This document shows, one piece after another, positions 15,347 to 23,983 of a DNA stretch of 34,864 nt; positions within the stretch are counted from its first letter, which is position 1, and each line of letters starts with the position of its first letter. A model generated the notes under the pieces. The model made no database searches. It was not told the origin of the DNA and was given only the letters and a program-made list of their open reading frames with translations. Origin of the DNA: Hyphomicrobiales bacterium (GTDB lineage: Bacteria > Pseudomonadota > Alphaproteobacteria > Rhizobiales > Rhizobiaceae); assembly GCA_900470965.1 (NCBI GenBank), contig UCCS01000133.1:1-34864 (forward strand). The letters run 5' to 3'. Position numbers and translations under genes: made by a program.

Positions 15347-15358
15347 TAAAGTAGATGC

Positions 15359-16204
15359 TCAGATGTGGCGACCGATGTCGTCCTCGCCGATACCGGGTTC
15401 CTCGATGGTCAGCGTGCCATATTTGCGCTTCCACTTTCGCGCGCCGAAGGGCAGCGAAATGAGGTAGGCGCAGACGGTGAAGACCATCACTTCCCAGGTA
15501 AAGCTCATCAGCAGCGCGACGTAGATCACCACACCGAGCATGGCTGGCAGCACGAGATCACGCCGCATCCGGCTTTCGGATTTACCGGACCAGACAGGCA
15601 GACGGCTGATGAGCAGGAAGGCGATGAGGACCGTGTAGCCCGAGGAGAGAAAGGCGAAGGTCCGGTCGGTGGTGAGGCCGAGGAAGCCGAGATAGACAGG
15701 CAGAAGCACCAGCATCGCGCCGGCCGGGGCCGGCACGCCGACGAAATATTCCGATTGCCAGGGCGCGCGGTTCTCGCGCTCCGACATCACGTTGAAGCGC
15801 GCCAGTCTGAGGCCGGCGGCGATCGTGTAGATGAGCGCCGCGATCCAGCCCAGCGAACGCGCCGCGTCAAGTGCATAGACATAGACCACGAGGGCAGGGG
15901 CGACGCCGAAATTGACGATGTCGGCAAGCGAATCCATCTGCGCGCCGAATTTCGACGTAGCCTTCATCAGCCGCGCCACGCGGCCGTCGATGCCGTCGAG
16001 GAAAGCGGCGACGAGCACCATGGCGACAGCCAGCTCATAGCGGCCCTCGAAGGCAAGCCGGATGCCGGTCAGACCGGCGCAGATGGCAAGGATGGTGATG
16101 AGGTTCGGAACGACGAGCCGGATCGGAATCTCGCGCAGGCGCGGCCCGCGGGCCGAATCGTCGTTCGGGCCGTTCGGTTCGAAGGGCGGAAAGGGTGTTT
16201 CCAT
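15359..16204 (-). CDS. pssA: CDP-diacylglycerol--serine O-phosphatidyltransferase
   Basis: 281 residues, integral membrane enzyme. The CDP-alcohol phosphotransferase motif DGX2ARX8GX3DX3D is seen as DGRVARLMKATSKFGAQM (from Asp73), continuing DSLAD with Asp91 and Asp95. About eight hydrophobic segments follow. It makes phosphatidylserine from CDP-diacylglycerol and serine in the inner membrane. Psd, encoded immediately upstream on the same strand with 18 nt between, then decarboxylates the product to phosphatidylethanolamine. AGGAG lies 8 nt before the ATG. Confidence 0.95.
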   Translation of the reverse strand: METPFPPFEPNGPNDDSARGPRLREIPIRLVVPNLITILAICAGLTGIRLAFEGRYELAVAMVLVAAFLDGIDGRVARLMKATSKFGAQMDSLADIVNFGVAPALVVYVYALDAARSLGWIAALIYTIAAGLRLARFNVMSERENRAPWQSEYFVGVPAPAGAMLVLLPVYLGFLGLTTDRTFAFLSSGYTVLIAFLLISRLPVWSGKSESRMRRDLVLPAMLGVVIYVALLMSFTWEVMVFTVCAYLISLPFGARKWKRKYGTLTIEEPGIGEDDIGRHI

Positions 16205-16222
16205 ATCGCGCTCTCCTGAAAA

Positions 16223-16921
16223 TTAGCTGCGGCGGCTGATGACCGGACCCTTAGTCGAGGCGAATTCGGCGATAACAGTCTCGCCGGCAACCGCCGTCTG
16301 ACCGAGCGAGACGCGCGGCGCGGCACCCGCCGGCAGGAAGACATCGAGGCGCGAACCGAAGCGAATGAGGCCGAAACGCTCGCCGGCATCGAGAGGTTCG
16401 TTGGCATGCGAGAAGCAGAGGATACGCCGTGCCACGAGGCCGGCGATCTGCACCACGCCGATCTGGCCGTGGTGGGTCTGGATCACGAGGCCGTTGCGCT
16501 CATTCTCTTCACTCGCCTTGTCGAGCTCGGCATTCACGAAGGTGCCGGGGCGGTAATTGATGCTGACGATGCGGCCGCGCATCGGCGCGCGGTTCACATG
16601 GCAGTTGAAGACGTTCATGAAGACGGAGATGCGCAGCATCGGTTCGTTGCCGAGGTTCAGCTCGGCGGGCGGCGTGACCATCTGGATCGAGGAAACCTTG
16701 CCGTCGGCCGGCGAAATGACGAGATCGTCGTCCTGCGGCGTGACGCGTTCGGGATCACGGAAGAAATAGGCGCACCAGAGCGTCAGGATGAGGCCGATCC
16801 AGAAGAGTGGCTTGAAGATCCAGCCCAATACGAGCGACGCGACGAAGAAGGCAGCGACGAAGGGGTAACCCTCCTTGTGCACCGGAACGATCGTGTTGCG
16901 AACCGTATCGAACAAGCTCAT
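16223..16921 (-). CDS. psd: Phosphatidylserine decarboxylase proenzyme
   Basis: 232 residues, the short bacterial form. Self-cleavage would occur at Gly189-Ser190 in LIRFGSRLDVFLP, where the FGS stands in place of the LGST of the E. coli enzyme; Ser190 becomes the pyruvoyl group. PADGKVSS (near 71-78) and FNCHVNRAP (His108) are the other family motifs. An N-terminal hydrophobic stretch (about 20-55) anchors it to the inner membrane. It yields phosphatidylethanolamine from phosphatidylserine and is the first gene of psd-pssA. Its AGGAG can pair with CTCCT of an upstream hairpin. Confidence 0.95.
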   Translation of the reverse strand: MSLFDTVRNTIVPVHKEGYPFVAAFFVASLVLGWIFKPLFWIGLILTLWCAYFFRDPERVTPQDDDLVISPADGKVSSIQMVTPPAELNLGNEPMLRISVFMNVFNCHVNRAPMRGRIVSINYRPGTFVNAELDKASEENERNGLVIQTHHGQIGVVQIAGLVARRILCFSHANEPLDAGERFGLIRFGSRLDVFLPAGAAPRVSLGQTAVAGETVIAEFASTKGPVISRRS

Positions 16922-16931
16922 GAATGCCGGT

Positions 16932-16980
16932 CTCCTGTCGTTTTTCGTATCCGCTGGTTACAGAAAAACGACCTGAGGAG
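16932..16980 (-). promoter_or_regulatory. Hairpin sequestering the psd ribosome-binding site
   Basis: Inverted repeat GTCGTTTTTC/GAAAAACGAC (16937-16946 and 16963-16972), extended by CTCCT/AGGAG pairing (16932-16936 and 16976-16980) after a 3-nt bulge. In the psd mRNA the outer AGGAG is the likely ribosome-binding site, about 10 nt before the AUG. The structure may also end transcription from the upstream ABC gene. Confidence 0.5.
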
Positions 16981-17056
16981 CAATGGCGCGGATCTCAGGC
17001 CGCCTCCGACGCGTCGGTTCTAAACAACAAAACCAACGATCTTGCCGTTTACGGCG

Positions 17057-18934
17057 CTAGCTCGCCGGCGCCAGCCGGTTGACGATGCCGAGCTCGTCGC
17101 TCTCGCGAACCTGCTTGAGATGCTCTTCGGCCTGCGTCGCTTCGCGCTGGCGGTTCCACATCGAGGCATAGAGGCCGTTCTGTTCGAGAAGAGCCGCATG
17201 CGTGCCGCGCTCGGCAATCTCGCCGCTCTTCAACACGATGATCTCGTCGGCACCAATCACGGTAGACAAGCGGTGGGCGATGACCAGCGTCGTACGGTTC
17301 TTGGAAACGACATCGAGTGCCGTCTGGATTTCCCGCTCCGTCGTCGTGTCGAGCGCCGAGGTCGCCTCGTCGAGGATCAGGATCGGCGGGGCCTTCAGGA
17401 TGGTGCGGGCGATCGCCACGCGCTGCTTTTCACCGCCTGAAAGCTTCAGCCCGCGTTCGCCGACCTTGGTTTCGAACCCCTCCGGCAGCATTTCGATGAA
17501 ATGCCCGATCTGGGCGATTTCAGCGGCCTGCTTCACCTCGGCTTCGCTGGCCGAAGGGCGGCCGTAGCGGATGTTGTAGGCGATGGTGTCGTTGAACAGA
17601 ACCGTATCCTGCGGCACCATGCCGATCACCGAGCGCAGGCTCTTCTGAGTGATCGTGCGGATATCCTGCCCGTCGACGGTGATGGAACCGCTCTGGATAT
17701 CGTAGAAGCGATAGAGCAGGCGCGACAGTGTCGATTTGCCGGCACCCGAGGGGCCGACGACGGCAACTGTTTTGCCCGCCGGCACCTCGAAGGAAATGCC
17801 CTTCAGGATCGGCCGGGCCGCATCATAGGCGAAATGCACGTCCTTGAAGGAGATGGCGCCCTGGGCGATGGCAAGATCCTTCGCGTCAGGCGCGTCCAGC
17901 ACCTCGGCCTTCACTTCCAGAAGATCGAACATCTGCTCGATATCGATCAGCCCCTGGCGGATTTCGCGATAGACGAAACCGATGAAGTTCAGCGGCACGG
18001 AAAGCTGCAGCAGCATGGAATTGACGAAAACGAAATCGCCGATCGTATGTTCGCCGCTCTGCACCGACCAGGCCGAGAGGACGAGCATGATCGTCGTGCC
18101 GATGCCGAAGATCACGCCCTGGCCGAAGTTCAGCCAGCCGAGCGAGGTCCAGACGTCGGTTGCCGCCTTCTCATAACGCTCCATCGACTTGTCGAAGCGC
18201 TTGGCCTCCATCTCTTCATTGCCGAAATATTTGACGGTCTCGAAATTGAGGAGCGAGTCGATTGCCTTGGTATTGGCGTCCGTATCGCTGTCGTTCATCG
18301 CCCTACGGATCGAGATGCGCCAGTCGGAAGCGCGGATCGTGAACCAGATATAGGCCCAGACGGTGAAGGCCGTGACGGCGAGATAGGAGAAGCCGTAACC
18401 CCACCAGAAGATCGCCGCCGTCAGCAGGAATTCGATGACCGTCGGGATCGAGTTCAGGATCGTGAATCGCACGATCGTTTCGATGCCCTTGGTGCCGCGC
18501 TCGATGATGCGCGAAAGCCCACCCGTCTTGCGCTCCAGATGGAAGCGCAGGGAAAGCTCATGCATATGCACGAAGGTGCGGTAGGCAAGCTGGCGCACCG
18601 CATATTGGCCGACGCTGGCAAAGAGCGAGTCTCTGAGCTGGTTGAGGGCGAGCTGGATGAGGCGCGTCAGGTTATAGGCGATGACGAGGGCGGTGGCGCC
18701 GATCAGCAGCGGCGGCAGCGTGCCCTGCAGGTCCATCCTGCCGTTCAGCGCATCGGTGGACCACTTGAAGAAATAGGGCACCAGCAGCAGGACGAACTTC
18801 GAGATCAGCAGGTAGACCGAGGCCCATACGACCCGCATCCTGAGATCCGGCCTATCCTTCGGCCACATATAGGGCCAGAGATTGTAGAGCGTTCCCAACA
18901 GGTTGGAGTCTGAAACTGTCTTGCCGTTTGCCAT
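17057..18934 (-). CDS. Atm1/ABCB7-type ABC exporter (half transporter)
   Basis: 625 residues: a six-helix permease domain (about 35-335) fused to an ATPase domain (about 358-600). Walker A GPSGAGKS (394-401), Q-loop PQDTVLF, signature LSGGEKQR (498-505), Walker B ILILDEATS (518-526) and H-loop His554 are intact. By recollection, Arg206, Arg210, Asn269, Gln272 and Arg323 coincide with glutathione-binding positions of the Novosphingobium Atm1 structure. It probably homodimerises and exports glutathione conjugates or metal-linked compounds. GGAG lies 6 nt before the ATG. It stands alone between a strong terminator and psd. Confidence 0.92.
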   Translation of the reverse strand: MANGKTVSDSNLLGTLYNLWPYMWPKDRPDLRMRVVWASVYLLISKFVLLLVPYFFKWSTDALNGRMDLQGTLPPLLIGATALVIAYNLTRLIQLALNQLRDSLFASVGQYAVRQLAYRTFVHMHELSLRFHLERKTGGLSRIIERGTKGIETIVRFTILNSIPTVIEFLLTAAIFWWGYGFSYLAVTAFTVWAYIWFTIRASDWRISIRRAMNDSDTDANTKAIDSLLNFETVKYFGNEEMEAKRFDKSMERYEKAATDVWTSLGWLNFGQGVIFGIGTTIMLVLSAWSVQSGEHTIGDFVFVNSMLLQLSVPLNFIGFVYREIRQGLIDIEQMFDLLEVKAEVLDAPDAKDLAIAQGAISFKDVHFAYDAARPILKGISFEVPAGKTVAVVGPSGAGKSTLSRLLYRFYDIQSGSITVDGQDIRTITQKSLRSVIGMVPQDTVLFNDTIAYNIRYGRPSASEAEVKQAAEIAQIGHFIEMLPEGFETKVGERGLKLSGGEKQRVAIARTILKAPPILILDEATSALDTTTEREIQTALDVVSKNRTTLVIAHRLSTVIGADEIIVLKSGEIAERGTHAALLEQNGLYASMWNRQREATQAEEHLKQVRESDELGIVNRLAPAS

Positions 18935-19063
18935 GCTTTTCTCCAGCCCGGCGGGCCGCTATCGCCGCGGCTTGTCGCCGCTCCCGCGAGATATGCCACC
19001 GGCTGGCGGATTACAACATTGACAGGGATTTTATAGGCGAGGTGTTGCGCGCCGGCCCTAACG

Positions 19064-19093
19064 AAAACGGCGGCCGATGGGCCGCCGTTTTTT
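19064..19093 (-). terminator. Strong terminator after the LysM gene
   Basis: Perfect 12-bp stem AAAACGGCGGCC/GGCCGCCGTTTT (19064-19075, 19080-19091), 4-nt loop. T runs flank both ends, so it can act in either direction. It lies just after the LysM gene's stop at 19097 on the minus strand. Confidence 0.92.
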
Positions 19094-19096
19094 GAT

Positions 19097-21142
19097 TTAG
19101 AGATGCCCGCCCGAGAGCCGCTTGCGGTGCAGCTCCTCGGCATTCGGAAGGGCATCCTTCGGCAGGCCGAAGACCTGGCCCGGACGGATGCGGTCCGGAT
19201 TGAGGATCTTGTCCTCATTGGCGATGTAGATCGTCGTATAGCGCACACCAAGGCCATAGGTACGCCGGGAGATCTGCCAGAGCGTATCGCCACGGCGAAT
19301 GATGACCGCGTTGTTGTTTGCCGTCAGCGGCGCCTGCTCGATCGTCTTCGGTTGGCTGGCGTCCGATACCTCGTTTGAGGGCATCGGCGCGACATTGGCA
19401 CCGGGAACCGTCAGTTCGGCGATGATCGAGCCGAGCTTGTCGAGTGCCGCGCCGACCGACTTGGCATCCTTCGGCAGGCTCTGCAGCACTGTCAGCGCAC
19501 TCGCCGCAACCTGTGAGGCGGAAGCCGATGCCTGCTTGAAGGCGTCGGTCGCATCGATGCCCGGACGGAAGTCGACGAGAGAGCGCAGCGCGAACTCGGT
19601 GGCCGAGCGGGCTGCCGCAAGCTGCTCGGCACCCGGCACCTTGCCGTCGGCGAACAGGCCCTTCAGCAGGCCGAAGGCTTTCGTCGCATCGCCCTTGAGC
19701 TTGCCGAGCTGGCCCTCATCGAGCGGCACCGTCGCCGGATTGACATGGGCATTACTGCCGGACTGCGCGGCAACCGTTACCTGATCGCCTTCAGGACGGT
19801 TGAAATTGACGGTCGCGCGGATGACGACCTTGCCCGTGCCATCGACGACATCGACACGGATCTTGTGATCGCCGACCGGGAGGTCCATCGCGCCGCTGAT
19901 GACGAAGTGACCATCCGGCTCCGCCGTATCCTGGCCGATCAGCGCATCATCGGCGTAACCGATAACCTTGGCATTGGCGCGCGCCGTGCCGGCCACGAAG
20001 ATCTTGTTGCCTTCGATCTCCACGGCAGTGATCACCACATCGGCAACAGCCTCGGTGCCCTGCTGAGTACCAGGAAGAGCAGGTGCCGTTTTGCCCGCAT
20101 CACCAGATGTCACGGGCATATTCGGCGTCTGCATCGCGACCTGGTCGTTCGGAGCACCATTATTGGGGGCAGGCTGCGAGCTGTCGGCAGCCGGCGGCTG
20201 GGCGTTGGCGATCTCAGCCTTCGGCGCCGTGATGATGCGGCTCGCCGTGCCCGGCTTGGAAACCATGGCGAGCAACTCGCTGCCGCTGCCATCCTTCGGC
20301 ACGGAAACGGTTGCAACTTCTTCAGACAGCGTGGTCTTGCCATCCTTGCCGGTTACTTTCAGCACGAGCTGATGGTCGCCGGCTGGAAGCGGATTGTCGA
20401 GAACGGCCGCAAAATCGCCGGTGCCGTCGACATCGGTTGTTACGACCACCTTGTCGCCGTCGAGCACTTCCAGCTTGCCATGCGGCTCAGCCGAGCCGGC
20501 AATGACGGTCGAACCATCCGGCTCGACACGCAGCACGTCGAAAGCTGGGATCTTCGGGCCGGTGTTGGCAGCGGTATCGGCTGTGGGAGCAGTCTGGTTA
20601 TTGGCTGCGGCCGGTTGGCCGGTTGGCTCCGGCGCACCGGTCAGCGCGGCTTCGGCCCGTGCGAGGGCGGCCAATGCGTCGGCAGCATTTTCAGGGAGAT
20701 TGCGGATGATGTCGCGCGCCTTGCCCGCACCGTCCTTGGCCTTGGAGACGAGGCTTGCGGTGGTAGTATCGAGACCTTCAGGGGCAGCGAAATCGACGAT
20801 CGTGGTCAGCGTATTCACGGCGGCAGTCTTTGCGCCTGCCAGCGCATCGGCAGCAGGCACCTTACCGTCCGCAAACAGCGCCTTCAGGCCGGAGAGAGAC
20901 CGCACGGCATCGGCGGTGAGGCTGCCGACCTTCTGGGCGGCTTCTGTGGCATCCGCGGCAGCGGAGCGGGAAGTCTTAGACGCTTCGTTAACCGTGTTGT
21001 TGACCTCGGTGCCGGCCTGGTTGATGGCGTCACCAACCTTCGCCACATCAGAGCCGAGCCGGGGCATGACGAAAAACACCATCAGTATGATTGCGATTAC
21101 GAGCACTGCGAGGGCCAGCAAGCCGGCACGGTTTTTCATCAT
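19097..21142 (-). CDS. Membrane-anchored LysM protein with duplicated domain
   Basis: 681 residues. One N-terminal membrane helix (about 8-28) anchors it, with the rest presumably in the periplasm. A helical repeat at about 74-166 is duplicated at about 481-577, both containing GLK-LFADGKVP. Between them lie two Ig-like beta segments (about 198-282 and 366-448) and Pro/Ala/Gln-rich linkers. A LysM domain closes the protein (about 612-660, IIRRGDTLWQISRRTYG to IRPGQVFGLP), which should bind peptidoglycan. I infer an envelope-spanning scaffold; no catalytic motif is seen. GGAG lies 5 nt before the ATG. It diverges from the LOG gene. Confidence 0.88.
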   Translation of the reverse strand: MMKNRAGLLALAVLVIAIILMVFFVMPRLGSDVAKVGDAINQAGTEVNNTVNEASKTSRSAAADATEAAQKVGSLTADAVRSLSGLKALFADGKVPAADALAGAKTAAVNTLTTIVDFAAPEGLDTTTASLVSKAKDGAGKARDIIRNLPENAADALAALARAEAALTGAPEPTGQPAAANNQTAPTADTAANTGPKIPAFDVLRVEPDGSTVIAGSAEPHGKLEVLDGDKVVVTTDVDGTGDFAAVLDNPLPAGDHQLVLKVTGKDGKTTLSEEVATVSVPKDGSGSELLAMVSKPGTASRIITAPKAEIANAQPPAADSSQPAPNNGAPNDQVAMQTPNMPVTSGDAGKTAPALPGTQQGTEAVADVVITAVEIEGNKIFVAGTARANAKVIGYADDALIGQDTAEPDGHFVISGAMDLPVGDHKIRVDVVDGTGKVVIRATVNFNRPEGDQVTVAAQSGSNAHVNPATVPLDEGQLGKLKGDATKAFGLLKGLFADGKVPGAEQLAAARSATEFALRSLVDFRPGIDATDAFKQASASASQVAASALTVLQSLPKDAKSVGAALDKLGSIIAELTVPGANVAPMPSNEVSDASQPKTIEQAPLTANNNAVIIRRGDTLWQISRRTYGLGVRYTTIYIANEDKILNPDRIRPGQVFGLPKDALPNAEELHRKRLSGGHL

Positions 21143-21298
21143 TGCGTCTCCAAAGGCGGCAAATTGCCGTAGTATTCAGAAATTGCTAGCGATTCCCGTT
21201 GCTTTGCACAAGCATTCAAAGCAAATAGGCAAGCTCTGGAAGCCGCTTTTCAGTCAATTTTCTTGACTGCATTGAAATGGAATAGTTGTTTTTCCCTT

Positions 21299-21922
21299 AT
21301 GACCGAACAATCTGTACCGATTCGATCCATTTGCGTTTACTGCGGCTCTCGGCCGGGACGCGATCCTTCCCATATGGCTGCCGGCCGCGCGCTCGGAAAA
21401 GAGATCGCGGAATATGGCCTTCGCCTCATCTACGGCGGTGGCACTAAGGGCATCATGGGTGCTGTGGCCAGCGGGACCCTATCCAACGGCGGTCAGGTGA
21501 CGGGCATCATTCCCGAGTTCCTGATCGACATGGAGGCGACTCGCCATTCGCTCGGCCAACTCAACGAGCTTATTGTAACCCCTGACATGCATGCGCGCAA
21601 ACACACGATGTTCGAGCGCTCGGATGCCTTCGTGGCCTTGCCGGGCGGTATCGGCACGCTGGAAGAGATCGTCGAGATCATGACCTGGGCGCAGCTCGGC
21701 CGTCACGAAAAGCCGATGGTCTTCGCCAACATCAACGGCTTCTGGGATCCGATGATGGAGCTTCTGCGCCACATGACGGGCGAGGGCTTCCTGCACACTG
21801 CCCATCGCGTGCAGCCGCTGGTCATCGACGAGATATCGGGCATCATTCCGGCCATCATGGCGCAGGCGGCAGAGCTTGCCGCCGACCGTGACGGCGAGGA
21901 TGACGTGATCTCGAAGATGTAA
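21299..21922 (+). CDS. LOG-family protein (TIGR00730)
   Basis: 207 residues. The motif PGGIGTLEE (115-123) and the upstream HARKHTMFERSD segment (Arg100-Lys101) define the LOG/lysine-decarboxylase-like family, along with YGGGTKGIMGAVA near 45-57. Members release ribose 5-phosphate from nucleoside monophosphates, as in cytokinin activation in plants; the bacterial role is often general nucleotide clean-up. ATG 21299 is preferred over an upstream TTG at 21263; neither has a good ribosome-binding site. A RIME-related palindrome follows the stop. Confidence 0.9.
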   Translation: MTEQSVPIRSICVYCGSRPGRDPSHMAAGRALGKEIAEYGLRLIYGGGTKGIMGAVASGTLSNGGQVTGIIPEFLIDMEATRHSLGQLNELIVTPDMHARKHTMFERSDAFVALPGGIGTLEEIVEIMTWAQLGRHEKPMVFANINGFWDPMMELLRHMTGEGFLHTAHRVQPLVIDEISGIIPAIMAQAAELAADRDGEDDVISKM

Positions 21923-21933
21923 GTCGCCGAAGC

Positions 21934-21970
21934 AATTCCAGCAAAAGTGCGCAGCGGTTTTGCTGGAATT
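21934..21970 (+). repeat. RIME-related palindrome after the LOG gene
   Basis: Perfect 13-bp arms AATTCCAGCAAAA (21934-21946) and TTTTGCTGGAATT (21958-21970), loop containing GTGCGCAGCGG. It starts 11 nt after the stop and is the cleanest copy of the family in the window. Confidence 0.7.
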
Positions 21971-21990
21971 ACATGCAGACAGGCGCAGGT

Positions 21991-22905
21991 CTAACGTCCG
22001 CGCGTCGTCCTCAACATAGACCAGCTGTAGAAGAACAGGCCGGCCCAGATCAGCGGGAAGGCGATCATGCGCGCCGTATCCAGTTCTTCTCCGAAACCGA
22101 AAACGGCAATCAGAAAGATCATGGTCGGCGCGATATACTGCATGATGCCGATGGTCGAAAGCTTCAGCAGTTTGGCGCCATTGGCATAGATCATCAGCGG
22201 TACGGCGGTGATCAGTCCGCAGCCAAGCAGCAGGGCGGTATCGCTAAGGCTCGTGCGGTACAGATGCCCTTCGCCGCTGACGAATTCGAGGTAGAGGATA
22301 TAGAGCAGTGCTGGCAGGCTGAGGATCAGCACTTCCAGGAAGAAGCCCTGGTTCGGCCCGAGCGGCAACGTCTTGCGAAACAGCGCATAGAAGCCCCAGC
22401 TGATCGCCAGCGTCAGCGCCACCCAGGGAATGCCGCCGCTATCGAAGGCGAGCACGACGACCGCAAGGCCGGCAAGGCAGATCGCCGCGATCTGCATCGG
22501 CTGCAGCTTTTCCTTGAGCAGCACGGCGCCGAGGAAGATGCTGAAGAGCGGATTGATGAAATAGCCCATGGCGGCATCGAGCGAATGGCCGGCGCCGATC
22601 GCCCAGACATAGGTGCCCCAGTTCACGGTGATCAGCGCCGCGGTCATCATTGCCATGGCGAGCATGCGCGGTGAACGCAGCGCAATGGCGATATCCTGGG
22701 TGCGCCCCAGCACCAGAAGCACGATGCCGGCGAGCGGCAGCGACCAGATGATACGGTGGGCGATGACTTCGGCAGGCGAAATATGCGCCAGAGCCTTCAT
22801 ATAGATCGGCAGGAAGCCCCACAGAAGATAGGCCGTCAGCGCGAAGGCAAAGCCGCGTGGACTGTCTTCGTTCTTGATGAGGGGGGCGCTTGCATCGGCA
22901 GACAT
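21991..22905 (-). CDS. rarD: RarD-type EamA transporter
   Basis: 304 residues with about ten membrane helices (two EamA halves). The N-terminal AYLLWGFLPIYMKALAHISP and EVIAHRIIWSLPL segments are characteristic of the RarD (chloramphenicol-sensitive) subgroup. GTYVWAIGAGHSLDAAMGYF and the late TIGIMQYIAPTMIFLIAV are also typical. It should be an inner-membrane small-molecule exporter; the substrate is unknown. It diverges from the methyltransferase gene, whose upstream open frame overlaps the rarD start. Confidence 0.9.
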   Translation of the reverse strand: MSADASAPLIKNEDSPRGFAFALTAYLLWGFLPIYMKALAHISPAEVIAHRIIWSLPLAGIVLLVLGRTQDIAIALRSPRMLAMAMMTAALITVNWGTYVWAIGAGHSLDAAMGYFINPLFSIFLGAVLLKEKLQPMQIAAICLAGLAVVVLAFDSGGIPWVALTLAISWGFYALFRKTLPLGPNQGFFLEVLILSLPALLYILYLEFVSGEGHLYRTSLSDTALLLGCGLITAVPLMIYANGAKLLKLSTIGIMQYIAPTMIFLIAVFGFGEELDTARMIAFPLIWAGLFFYSWSMLRTTRGR

Positions 22906-23018
22906 CGGGTGTTTCCATCTTTGTTCTGTTTCTGATCCGGATTAGCTTAAGCGGCGTGAATAGGCCAATTCATTTCAGTGAATGGATCCGCATGCGCCTG
23001 GCAACGCGGGAGGCAAGC

Positions 23019-23879
23019 ATGGACGAAACGGAACTGGCGATTTGCCGGCAAGCCTATGCCACTCAAATGCTGGCGAAGATGGGTATCGTGGGCGACGAGC
23101 GGCTGCGACAGGCCTTTGCCACAGTGCCACGTGAGGATTTCCTGGACCCGCCGCCATGGCGCATGGCAAACGGGACCGGCTATCAGGATATGCCGTCGAC
23201 CGATCCCGTCATACTCTATCAGGATGTTCTGATTGCGCTGCAGGAGGGAAGGCAGGTCAACAACGGCAGCCCCTCGCTTCATGCGCTCGGCCTCCACTGG
23301 CTGGCACCTCAACCCGGCGATACAGCCTGTCACATCGGCGTCGGCGGTGGTTATTACACCGCCATGCTGTCGCATCTGGTGGGCAGCGGCGGCCATGTCG
23401 CGGCGATCGAATATGACCGGGATCTCGCCGCCCGCGCCATTGCCAACCTGGCTCCATATGGCAATGTCGAGGTTGTCTGCGGCAACGGCCTGGAATGGCC
23501 GCAGTCGCCGGCCGACGCGATCTACGTCAATTTCGGGGTCCACAGGCCGGCCGAAGCCTGGATCGACAATCTCGCCATCGGCGGCAGGCTGATCTTTCCG
23601 CTCTGCGCTCCCTCGCGGGATGGCAACGACAATTTGCGGCCACGCAGCGCGCGCGGCGGCTTCTTCCTGATCCAGCGCACGCCCGAACACTATCGCGCCC
23701 GTTATTTGAGCCCTACCGTCTTCGTCTGGGGCCATGGCGCGACCGGCACGATAGAGACCTACAGGGTGCTGGACTCCACTTTTCGGCAGGGCGGCATGGG
23801 AAAGGTCACGAGGCTGCGCTGGAAAGAGCCGAAGCAGGAGGACGAATGGTATTCGGAGGAGGACTGGGGCCTCCTATAG
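23019..23879 (+). CDS. Protein-L-isoaspartate methyltransferase-like protein
   Basis: 286 residues. The PCMT-type start (MLAKMGI, then RLRQAFATVPREDFLDP), a catalytic-site-like segment NNGSPSLHA near 81-89, and the SAM-binding motif HIGVGGGYYTAMLSHL (105-120) identify the fold. EYDRDLA follows at 131-137. Canonical PCMT is about 210 residues; an extra C-terminal section of some 80 residues here ends acidic and aromatic (EDEWYSEEDWGLL). SAM-dependent methyl transfer is inferred; isoaspartate repair is uncertain. GGGAGG lies 6 nt before the ATG at 23019, which settles the start against several upstream ATGs. Confidence 0.85.
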   Translation: MDETELAICRQAYATQMLAKMGIVGDERLRQAFATVPREDFLDPPPWRMANGTGYQDMPSTDPVILYQDVLIALQEGRQVNNGSPSLHALGLHWLAPQPGDTACHIGVGGGYYTAMLSHLVGSGGHVAAIEYDRDLAARAIANLAPYGNVEVVCGNGLEWPQSPADAIYVNFGVHRPAEAWIDNLAIGGRLIFPLCAPSRDGNDNLRPRSARGGFFLIQRTPEHYRARYLSPTVFVWGHGATGTIETYRVLDSTFRQGGMGKVTRLRWKEPKQEDEWYSEEDWGLL

Positions 23880-23933
23880 GGCACTTTCGTTTTTCTTCGA
23901 AACACGGAAATGCCCTATCTCTTTTATTCTCAC

Positions 23934-23977
23934 GCAATTCCGGACGCAAAACCGCTGCACACTTTTGCTGGAATTGC
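23934..23977 (-). repeat. RIME-related palindrome between converging genes
   Basis: Outer arms GCAATTCC (23934-23941) and GGAATTGC (23970-23977), inner arms GCAAAA/TTTTGC (23946-23951, 23963-23968). In reverse orientation it carries the same GTGTGCAGCGGTTTTGC core as the copies at 813 and 21934. It lies between the methyltransferase and cimA stops. Confidence 0.65.
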
Positions 23978-23983
23978 TTTAGC

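Noticed and set aside
17501..18913. Plus-strand frame of 470 codons
   Set aside because: Antisense shadow of the Atm1-type exporter, which has all ABC motifs.
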